Source of the DNA: Eremochloa ophiuroides
Lineage: Eukaryota; Streptophyta; Magnoliopsida; Poales; Poaceae
Assembly (NCBI GenBank): GCA_038502445.1
Contig: JAHLJS010000007.1
Span: forward strand, 80,893,868-80,957,867
DNA length: 64,000 nt
Direction of reading: 5' to 3'
Made by a program: the position numbers and the translations under genes. Shown piece after piece: positions 55,421-64,000 of this stretch; within the stretch, counting starts at the first letter, position 1; each line of letters opens with the position of its first letter. Below the pieces are notes generated by a model. It ran no database searches. It was not told the origin of the DNA and saw only the letters and a program-made list of their open reading frames with translations.

Positions 55421-56088
55421 TGTCCAATTAAATGTTAGAGGGCAGTGAGATATAGCAACATGTGGTAGGCAGCAACCTCTCTTACATTTCAAGATGATTG
55501 AATTTCTTTTCATGAAATTATATCTCTGAAGGGGGCATCATTCCAAGTGCCTTTGCTATTGGCTCAAGGGGAGGAGGGGGGCTCTTTTGGGAGGACCCTA
55601 GCTATAGGAGGATGAGTCCAATATATGTCCTTTTTTATGGCAAGAACATGCCTAGGATCAGGCTAGAACAGATGGTCGACTCTGTATGCTAGCTGTAACC
55701 CGTGCACGTACAAATAACAATGGACCCTTCCCCTTGAGGCGGAGGACACAAAGGTCTTGCCTCTCCTATTTCACTTATATCTTTGACACCTGTTCACTCT
55801 CAGCCTCGGCTAAGGGCATCAATTTGCAACAGTGATTATATATCACTATAAGTGTATTATACAATTTACTTAAAATGTATAGATATATTTATTGTAAAAA
55901 CTTATATAATGTGTCATTATTAATATAATTTTAATCCATTTGTTACTATAGTATATTTACTTTAATCAACTTTAAATAATATTAACAAAATTCGGGGTGA
56001 TGTGTACATGTATATGCACTATGATCATTTTAATATAATATTTATTTAAATTTAGATTTTAGAGATATTTTTTATTTATTTACTATAC
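55421..56088. other. Intergenic AT-rich stretch before gypsy LTR
   Basis: No gene recognised. It would be the left flank of the Tat-like element; the five bases TATAC (56084-56088) would be its target duplication if the LTR starts at 56089. Confidence 0.4.
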
Positions 56089-56224
56089 TATCGGGTACCA
56101 AAATAAGGGGTACCCAATTTCAGCGCAAAACCACCACGGTCCAACATGGCCAGGTCCAAAAAAGGGTCAAGCTTGAAGCCCATGACGGACAACCCACCCG
56201 ACGGCCCAGAGCCGCGACGGCCCG

Positions 56225-56445
56225 GAGGGCGGACCACCTCCGATTCGCCCGAGCCCCCCACAGTAAGGCTCGGGCAGGCGCCCCTTCAGGCGCAGCATTT
56301 TCGATTCGCCCGAGCTCCCACAGTAAGGCTCGGGCGGGCGCCCCCTCGGGCGTAGCATCTCCGACTCGCCCGAGCCCTCAGCGGTAAGGCTCGGGCGCAC
56401 TCCCCCTCGGGCGGCCAACATCCGATTCGCCCGAGCCACCTCATC
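56225..56445. repeat. Tandem GC-rich units in the LTR
   Basis: Three to four units of about 62-70 bp, each with CGATTCGCCCGAGCC, CAGTAAGGCTCGGGC and GGCGCCCCCTCGGGCG. CCCGAGCC and GGCTCGGG face each other within each unit and can form hairpins. Confidence 0.85.
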
Positions 56446-57213
56446 CTCCCCTGGGTGCAATCTTGCACTACAAGAGGCTTCTCTGACAACTTTGCAGGCA
56501 CGGTCACGTCAGTGGACCCCATGGCACGACTTCGCCTCGCTCATACATTGCTCCCATACCAACCATCATTTCATACCTGGCAACCGACCTGACGCCCCCC
56601 TTATCTGTACACTGCCCCAAAGACGGTGTACAGAGACACGTCCCCCCTTGGGGAAGGGGATCGTCCTCCACGATCAGGCCTACTGTGTGTGAACGCGCCG
56701 GGTAGAAATACGGCGCCGCATTCCTACCTAGGGACTCACCAAAGGAACAGTCCTGTTGATGAGACCTCCGATCGACAACCGCTGCCCTCCAGGACATTAA
56801 AAGGTGGTCAAGGCTTACGAAGTATGACGATCGCCATCATTGCCGCCGTGAGGAGCACTGTGTCTCCGGGACAGGTGTGCCGACCCCCACGGACTGCCCG
56901 ACCCTCGGGAGTCACTGACCAGAGGCGAGAAATACGCCCGAGGGGAGGCTTCTCCCTATCTCATCCACGATCGTCTCCAGAAGAACCAGGCCTCCGGAGT
57001 CAACTCTCCAAGACTGTAGACAAGACACAAGCTTGATGTGACACCGAGCCGTACTACAACTGTTGCTTCATTGGAATTCACCAAATGGCAGGCGGACTAC
57101 TGTAGCCACGTTGCTTGCGTTATGATGGGACTAATGCTCAGGCTAGTCTATCGGAGAAGACTACAGCTATAGTTACGTAGATCAACAGCTGTAATCCTGG
57201 CCCCTCCCTTGTG

Positions 57214-57221
57214 GCTATAAA
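57214..57221 (+). promoter_or_regulatory. TATA box in Tat-like LTR
   Basis: TATAAAAG in GGCTATAAAAGGGAGGGG, about 310 bp before the LTR end, a usual place for the retrotransposon promoter. Confidence 0.7.
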
Positions 57222-57528
57222 AGGGAGGGGAAGGGGCCACGATAGAAGGGAATTGAAAAAAAAAAACAAGTCGAAGAGATAGTACGACTAGAAAGACACG
57301 CAAGGTACTAGGGAGCTGCTCCCTCTCTCGCCAAGCTTGTAAGCCCCTACGCAAGCACTTCGGTGCAAGGAAACACGACTCTCTCCCTCTCATACTGGAC
57401 GTAGGGCATTCTTCTGCCTGAACCAGTCTAAACCACTGTGTCCCCCTTGCACACCATCCGGATCCTCAACCACAAAATTCGTAATTACTCGTTGGTGTTG
57501 GCACTTCGCCAGGATCATACACCGACAG

Positions 57529-57547
57529 TTGGCGCGCCAGGTAGGGG
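57529..57547 (+). promoter_or_regulatory. Primer-binding site of Tat-like element
   Basis: TTGGCGCGCCAGGTAGGGG follows the LTR after one base. This form is common in grass gypsy elements; the tRNA it matches was not determined. Confidence 0.7.
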
Positions 57548-57573
57548 CCTTTGCGCGTTGACTCAGGTTTCGG

Positions 57574-59805
57574 ATGGCTGATAGCACGACCATGCTGCCC
57601 GCAGGAGCAGTTCTGCGTTTCGGGAGTCTGGAGTTCGTGGCTACGGGCCGCGGGCTTGAGATGAACATGCGGCTCACCGAGTCCCATGTCATCACCGCCT
57701 CCGCGGAGAGCGGGGCCGCTGTCCGTCGTTCCCGGCGGAACAGGAGGAGGCGCGCTCGCGCCGACTCTCCGATCCCCGCTGAGGACGCGGCAGTACAGGA
57801 GACCCGCGCGGAGGAGCACAGTGCGACGGCGGCCACGACACCGGCGCCCATGACACCGCCACCCGCACGGCCATTCACACCCCACAACGAGGGGGGAAGC
57901 CGCGGCGGGGGCACGATGGGATCTTCGCCTCGCCCTCAAGGGACGAGAGGCGGGTCGCCGTCCGCGCTTGATGAGCTCCACGCCGCTGTGGAAGTTCACG
58001 CTCGTGCGGTTCGTGCCCTGAGGCATGAACTCGCAGGACGAGCCACTCCGTCGCCTTACGGGGCTGGTTCCATTCGTGGAAATCCACGAGGCTCTTCCGT
58101 CGCCACCCCTCAACCGCAGTAGGGGCAGCGGCGGAAGGATATGGCTTTTCGGGCTACGGAACGCCGTGGACGCCCATGTCCGCGCGGTGCGTGCCATGAC
58201 GCACGAGCTAGCGGATGAACCCATCCGCCGCTTAACGTGGATGGACTCCATCCTGGGGGATGACGAGCCATCCCCGCTCTTGTCACCTAGCGACAGGGAC
58301 AATAGTAGTGGGGAGACCCCCACCGACTCTGACCGGTCCTATGACCCCGAGAGGGAATGCTTCCTTGTAGGAACCCCCAGGGACGATGGGCTGGTAGAGG
58401 ACGACCACGACGACGACGACCCGCTGCAGCAACCGCGGCTGTAGCAGCTGCAACAGCAGCCGCAGCTGCAGTTGCGCACGCCGGCCACCCTGCGGCCGGC
58501 ATAGTCGGCTCCGCCTGCAAGGGACGGGGCCGGCCCATCGCATCACGGCCAAGGGTCCCCCGAGCTGGAACAGCTCCGGGAGCTCGAAGCACGCATGGAT
58601 GAGGATAGGCTATGCCTCGCCCAGTTACGGGCCGTCCTAGAACAGGACAGGCCACGTGGCGACGGGGGAGCGGCACGACTCCGAGCTCGTGACGTCCACG
58701 CCCGCATCGTTGCGGACGAAGGGGCAAGGGCGCCCGCCACCTCGCCGCGAGCCAGCCGCAAACTTGCAGAGGCGGCGTTGCTGATCCGAAACATACCGGA
58801 GCCTTCTACTGAGGAGGCGCGGCAGCTCCGCGGCTAGCTCAAGAACCTCCTGGAAGACGCGGCAGTCCTTCAGGCGGAGAGTTCGGCCTCCCAGCAGCGC
58901 GGGGCCGGGACCAAGAGGCTACGACACGCCTCGAGGCCCCCAGGGCCCCCTCGGTCATCAGAGGCTCGGCGAAAACGTCGACGCACGGGCCATCCTGCAG
59001 GCTCGGGGGAGGCGCAAGACCGACGGGACGGCCCGTGGCTACAAGCGTCCACCGAGGTGGGCGCTACGACTCGGATGAAGATCAGTGAGCCGACTCCCGA
59101 ACCCCCGGGTCCGTGCGTGTTTAGCACGGCTATCCGGAGAGCCATGTTCCCACCCCGGTTCCGTCAGCCAGCCAACGTCGACAAGTACTCGGGGGAGACG
59201 AACCCCGAGCTCTGGTTGGCAGACTATCGTCTTGCGTGCCAGCTCGGCGGCGCGCAGGATGATCTCATCATCATCCGCAACCTCCCGCTATTCCTAGCCG
59301 ACTCGGCGAGGGAGTGGCTGGAGGGCCTGCCCCCACGACAGATTTTCGACTGGGAGGATCTTGTCAGGATCTTCGTCGGCAACTTCCAGGGCACGTACGT
59401 GCGCCCTGGGAACTCCTGGGACCTCAGGAACTGCCGACAAAGGCCCAGCGAGTCCTTGAGGGAGTACATTCGCCGCTTCTCCAAGCGGTACAATGAGCTG
59501 CCCCAAGTTGTAGGTTCCGACGTTGTCGGGGCCTTCGCCGCAAGGCACGACCTGCAAAGAGCTCGTTCATGAGCTCGGACAACAGACCCCCACGGGGATC
59601 GCCAAGCTTATGAAAATCGCCACCAGCTTTGCCTCAGGCGACGAGGCGGTCGGTGCTCTTTTCTCTGACCTCAAGGGGAAGAGGAAGGAGGAAACCTCCG
59701 AGGCGGGGACATCCCGAAGCCTCAGCAACAAAAAGAGGAAGGGCAAAGGGAAAGCCCTGGGCCACGGTGACCGAATCGCGGCCGCTGTAGAGCAAGGGGG
59801 GTAAA
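57574..59805 (+). pseudogene. Tat-like gag
   Basis: It starts MADSTTMLPAGAV at 57574. The frame shifts near 58030 and shows stops at 58442, about 58501 and 58835. The gag core is then open from about 59057 (FRQPANVDKYSGETNPELWLAD, AREWLEGLPP, LREYIRRFSKRYNELP). Another shift near 59550 leads into QQTPTGIAKLMKIATSFASG and a Lys-rich stretch. The protein would form the particle. Confidence 0.75.
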
Positions 59806-59844
59806 CCTCCCCGAGGTCGTTTAGACGAAATGCTGAGCAAGCCA

Positions 59845-59889
59845 TGCCCGTACCATGTGGGTCCGGTGCAGCACACACTCGGGGAGTGC
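59845..59889 (+). other. CHHC zinc-knuckle remnant of Tat-like gag
   Basis: Reads CPYHVGPVQHTLGEC, a C-x2-H-x5-H-x4-C arrangement, in a frame different from both neighbours. Confidence 0.55.
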
Positions 59890-59908
59890 GTAATGCTGAA
59901 AAAGCATT

Positions 59909-61700
59909 ATGGCCGGCAGACTGTTCAAGAACGACCCCGGAAAGAAGCTCGGGAAGGATCATGAGGATAAGGAAGGGAAGGACGACGAATTCCCACCAGT
60001 CGATATGTGCCTCATGATCTTCGGCGGGCCCGGCACGGCTCCCACTGCAAGCCAACGAAAGCGCGAGTGGCAGGAGATCTACACCGTCGGGCCGGCTACA
60101 CCGCGCTTCCTCGACTGGTCACTTGACGTGATCACGTTTAGCCGGGACGACCACCCGGATCACAGTCCCTTCACCGGGGCGGTATCCACTTGTTGTTGAC
60201 CCGGTGGTCGGCAACACAAGGCTCACAAAAGTCCTTATGGACGGAGGGAGCGGCCTCAACATCCTCTATGCTGAGACCCTCGACTCCATGGGAATCAGTA
60301 GCTCACTGCTCTGGGCCACCACAACCCCGTTCCACGGGATAGTACCCGGAAAGGGTGTGCAACCTCTCGGACAGATTGACTTGCCTGTCTACTTTGGGAC
60401 CCCCGACAACTTCAGGAAGGAGGTCCTGACGTTTGAGGTGGTGGGCTTCCGAGGCACCTACCATGCCATCCTCGGGAGACCGTGCTACGCCAAGTTCATG
60501 GCTGTCCTAAACTATACCTACCTCAAGCTCGAGATGCCTGGGCCCAAAGGTGTCATCACCATTGGGGTCTCCTACCTGCATGCGTACCAGTGCGACGTTG
60601 AGTGTTGCGAATACGCCAACGCGCTGACGCTCATCACCGACCTGGAGAGGAAGGCAAGCGAGCTCTCCGACGCCAGAAAGCCACTGGGCAGCTTCGAGCC
60701 CGCCGAGGGGGTCAAGGAGATCCCTCTCAACCCGAGCGTCCCCGACAGCAAGACACTCAGGATCAGTTCCACCCTCGACCCAAAATAGGAGGTTGTGCTC
60801 GTCGACTTTCTTCGCAAACATACCGACGTGTTTGCCTGGAGTCCCTCGGATATGCCGGGCATACCGAGGGAGGTCACCGAGCACTCCTTGTACATCCGGG
60901 CCGGGTCCAAGCCGGTGAAGCAGCGGCTACGTCGACTCGACGAGGAGAAGCGCAGAGCCATCGGCGAGGAGGTGCAGAAGCTTTTGGCGGCCGGATTCAT
61001 CAAGGAGGTCTTCCATCCAGACTGGTTAGCAAATCCTGTTTTGGTTAAAAAGAAAAATGGAAAATGGAGAATGTGCATTGATTACACTAGTTTAAATAAA
61101 GCATGTCCTAAAGTTCCATTTCCCTTACCTCGCATTGACCAAATAATTGATTCCACTTCTGGTTGTGAACGATTATGCTTTCTTGATGCTTATTCTGGTT
61201 ACCATCAAATACGCATGAAAGAATCTGATGAATTAGCAACTTCTTTCATTACTCCATTTGGAATGTATTGCTACGTAACCATGCCTTTTGGCCTCAAAAA
61301 CACGGGGGAAACATACCAACGTTGCATGACCCAAGTTTTCACGGACCTCATCGGGGCAGACCGTTGAGGCTTACGTAGATGATATAGTCATAAAATCTAG
61401 GAAGGAAAGCGACTTGATATCCGACCTAGGAAAGGCGTTCGAATGCCTCAACAAGCGAAGTATAAAACTTAACCCCGAGAAATGTGTTTTCGGGGTCCCG
61501 CGTGGTAGCTCGTTGGGTTTATCGTTTCCGAGCGTGGCATCGAGGCCAACCCAGAGAAGATATCGGCCATTACCCAGATGGGCCCGATCCGCAACCTAAA
61601 AGGGGTGTAGAAACTCATGGGATGCCTCGCGGCGCTGAGCCTGTTTCATTTCCAGGCTCGGCGAGAAGGGGCTACCCCTCTACCGGTTGCTGAAAAAGAG
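59909..61700 (+). pseudogene. Tat-like protease and reverse transcriptase
   Basis: The protease region has VLMDGGSGLNILY (about 60231-60269; the usual DTG/DSG reads DGG) and the ILGRPCYAKF flap. A TAG at 60786 separates it from RT. RT is open from 60795 with VFAWSPSDMPGIP, AGFIKEV, VKKKNGKWRMCIDYTSLN, FLDAYSGYHQI and MPFGLKN. A shift near 61355 precedes the catalytic YVDD (61372-61383); further shifts follow after ECLNKRSIKLNPEKCVFG. Bases 61020-61300 are AT-rich and use A/T-ending codons, unlike the rest of the element. Confidence 0.82.
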
Positions 61701-62640
61701 TGAGCACTTCACCTGGACCCTCGAGGCCCAGGAGGCCCTCGAAAGGCTTAAGTCTCAGCTCTCGGACGCACCCGTCCTTGTTCCCCCCTCGGACGGGGAG
61801 AGCCATCTTGTTATATATCGCTGCTACTAACCAGGTCGTAAGTGCGGCGATAGTCGTCGAACGACAAGAGGAGGGGCACGCCCTGTCGGTACAGCGGCCG
61901 GTGTATTTCATAAGCGAAGTCTTGTCCGAAACCAAGACGCGCTATCCGCAGATTCAGAAGCTAGTGTACGCGGTAGTACTTGCTCGACGCAAGCTACGGC
62001 ACTACATTGAATCGCACCCGGTGACTGTGGTTTCATTGTTCCCGCTCGGGGAGGTGATCCAAAGCCGGGACGCCGCGGGAAGAATTGCCAAATGGGCTAT
62101 CGAGCTCATGGGCGACGGGATCACTTACGCTCCACGAAAAGCGATAAAATCCCAAGTATTGGTGGACTTCGTGGCCGAGTGGACCAAGACTCAGCAACCA
62201 CCTCGGCCGATAACAGAGGAGTGCTCGATCATGTACTTCGATGGGTCGATGATGAAAAGCGACGCCGGCGCCGGCGTCGTCTTCGTATCGCCCCTCGGAG
62301 TCAAGCTCAGGTACTTGCTGAGGCTCCATTTTGCTTGCCTCAAACAATGTAGCCGAGTATGAGGCGCTTGTCAACGGACTCCGAATGGCCGCCGAGTTGG
62401 GAATCAAAGCGCCTCGAGGTGCGCGGTGACTCCCGACTTGTTGTGGACCAGGGTCATGAAGGACTTCCGAATGCCACAGCCCCAAGATGGCTGCGTATTG
62501 CAAACTGGTGCGACGCTTGGAGGAAAAGTTCGAATGGCCTCGAGCTTAACCACGTAGTTCGGCGGTACAACGAGGAGGCCGACGAGTTGGCCAAAATTGC
62601 ATCCGAACGGGCCACAGCGCCAGGCCGGAGTGTTTGCGAG
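61700..62640 (+). pseudogene. Tat-like RNase H and second archaeal-type RNase H
   Basis: The first RNase H is decayed (LYIAATNQVVSAAIVVER, VYFISEVLSETKTRYPQIQKLVYAVV). A connection region follows, then a second RNase H with acidic residues in MYFDGSMM (62231), AEYEALVNGL (about 62350, after a frame change) and VRGDSRLVVDQ (about 62418). The additional RNase H is characteristic of Tat elements. Confidence 0.8.
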
Positions 62641-64000
62641 TGACTTACACAAGCCATCCATTGGTCTGGACACCTCGGAAGGACCAAGTCCCTCGGGATC
62701 CCCCGAAGTCCGTGACAAAGAGGACCCTCCCGAGGCAGAAGCCATGGAGATCGACGCGGAGACGCCAAACCCCGAGGCTACAATGGACGACGACGAGCCC
62801 GACTGGCGCGAACCGCTGGTCAATTGGTTAGTCCGAGGCTTGTTGCCTCCAGACAAGACCAAGGCTCGGCGTCTCATGTGCAAAGCCAAGGCCTACCGAA
62901 TGGTCGACGGCGACCTCTACCGACGGAGTCCCTCGGGAATCCTACAGCGCTGTATTCCCTTCAGCCACGGCAAGCGCCTGGTGGAAGAAATACACGCAGG
63001 GGCAATGCGGACATCACGCTGCGCCCAGGACTCTCGTCGGAAACGCGTTTCGTCAAGGCTTTTACTGGCCCACGGCGATAGCAGACGTCACCGAGGTGGT
63101 GCGCTCGTGTGAAGGATGTCAATACTACGCTAGACAAACTCACCTCCCGGCCCAAGCACTCCAGACGATCCCGATCACATGGCCCTTCGCCGTGTGGGGA
63201 CTGGACCATTGTCGGGCCCCTCCAAAAGGCGCCCGGAGGCTTCACCCACCTGCTTGTTGCCATAGACAAGTTCTCAAAGTGGATTGAGGCTCGGCCAATT
63301 CCTCAGATTACCTCTGGACAGGCAGTGCTCTTTTTCACCGATATCACCTATCGGTTCGGAGTGCCAAATTCCATTATCACTGACAATGGGACACAATTCA
63401 CCGGGAAGAAATTCCTAGGAGTTTTGTGACGACAATCACATTCGAGTGGATTGGTCGGCAGTGGCTCACCTAAGAACAAATGGCCAGGTCGAGCGTGCCA
63501 ATGGCATGATTCTCCAGGGCCTAAAGCCAAGAATCTTCAACCGATTAAACTGATTCGGCAAAAGATGGCTAGCCGAGCTTCCCGCGGTAATATGGAGTTT
63601 GCACACGACGCTGAGTCGTGCCACGGGCTTCACGCCTTTCTTCCTGGTCTATGGCTCCGAGGCAATCCTCCCCATGGATTTGGAATACGGTGCCCCGAGG
63701 GTCCGAGCCTATGATGAACAAGGCAATCAGGCCTCTCGAGAAGACACACTTGACCAACTAGAGGAAGCCCGAGATGTCGCACTTCTACACTCGGCCAAGT
63801 ATCAGCAGTCCCTACGCAGATACCACGCTCGTCACATCCGAGGCCGAGCCTTCAACGTAGGGGACCTGGTGTTGCGGCTGAGGCAAGACAACAGAGGGCG
63901 CCACAAGCTCACTCCACCATGGGAAGGCCCATATATCGTCGCCGAGGTGCTGCGGCCAGGAACCTACAAGCTGGCAAATGAAGATGGAGAAGTCTTCAAC
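62641..64000 (+). pseudogene. Tat-like integrase, partial at window edge
   Basis: Pre-integrase and HHCC region: KAYRMVDGDLYRRSPSGILQ, then CEGCQYYARQTHLPA near 63110 (frame changes around 63000 and 63100). The core has GGFTHLLVAIDKFSKWIEAR, IITDNGTQF and, after a shift, GQVERANGMI. The final part RRYHARHIRGRAFNVGD, LVLRLRQD and LTPPWEGPYIV is a GPY/F-like module. It runs off the right edge. Confidence 0.8.

Larger units (their letters stand above)
56089..57527 (+). repeat. Tat-like gypsy 5' LTR
   Basis: The right boundary is well set by the terminal CACCGACA and adjacent primer-binding site. The left boundary is taken at TATCGGGTACC, where related LTRs begin TGTTGGGTACC; a G-to-A change would explain the TA. 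It contains tandem repeats, and a TATA box at 57214-57221 (CTATAAAAG). Confidence 0.65.
56089..64000 (+). mobile_element. Ty3/gypsy LTR retrotransposon, Tat-like, degenerate, cut by window edge
   Basis: Order: 5' LTR, primer-binding site, gag, protease, RT, RNase H, second (archaeal-type) RNase H, integrase, continuing past the end of the window. The second RNase H between RT/RNase H and integrase marks the Tat lineage. The internal region is GC-rich and broken by many frameshifts and stops in every domain, so this copy is not autonomous. The 3' LTR lies outside the window. Confidence 0.88.

Overview
The window is nuclear DNA of a grass (Poaceae), most likely panicoid; the species is not determinable from sequence alone. 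The evidence is the set of nested LTR retrotransposons of grass type (a Sirevirus-like copia, a Tekay/Del-like chromovirus and a Tat-like gypsy), a CACTA transposon with TTTAGTCCCGGTT subterminal repeats, Helitron termini with the CCCGT..ACGGG..CTAG signature, Stowaway- and hAT-type MITEs, and one CC-NB-ARC-LRR disease-resistance pseudogene. No rRNA, CRISPR, operon or bacterial feature was seen.

Layout. Bases 1-26.8 kb hold a spliced Ulp1-like (C48) cysteine-protease gene or captured gene on the + strand. A copia element on the - strand (973-25431, target duplication GGTTC) splits it. The gag of that copia is in turn split by a young, apparently intact Tekay-like gypsy on the + strand (8613-22496, target duplication GTTGG, 4068-bp LTRs that differ at only about five sites I could see). 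The order of events is therefore Ulp1 gene, then copia (LTRs about 2 % different), then gypsy. From 26.8 to 34.4 kb lies a mosaic with Helitron 3' ends, a GC-rich exon-like segment, pieces resembling a DUF630/DUF632 gene, an hAT MITE with a perfect 8-bp duplication, and a second, decayed Ulp1-like copy that has lost its catalytic residues. From 34.4 to 36.2 kb are a relative of a small CACTA-like element that carries a tRNA-like promoter segment, and AT-rich DNA.

36258-46104 is a complete-ended CACTA transposon (target duplication TGT). It carries three - strand coding units: a GRF zinc-finger/membrane-anchor gene, a TNPD-like transposase with an internal deletion, and a TNPA-like protein with a C-terminal Ulp1 domain. 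Both TATA promoters in the element sit directly behind clusters of the same TTTAGTCCCGGTT motif that fills the element ends, which suggests self-recognition of the ends and control of both promoters by the same DNA-binding protein.

46330-50277 (- strand) is an NLR pseudogene broken by frameshifts, a stop and a 942-bp CACTA-like element in its LRR (target duplication TAA). Its upstream region has a segment of about 190 bp duplicated around a Stowaway MITE and an hAT-like MITE. Then come an old copia LTR remnant, a 757-bp Helitron (52284-53040), an intergenic AT-rich stretch, and from about 56089 to the right edge the 5' LTR and most of the internal region of a degenerate Tat-like gypsy with an archaeal-type second RNase H. 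Its RT contains an AT-rich patch unlike its surroundings. The only protein genes that look intact are the Tekay gag-pol polyprotein and the small GRF gene; nearly everything else is a broken copy.
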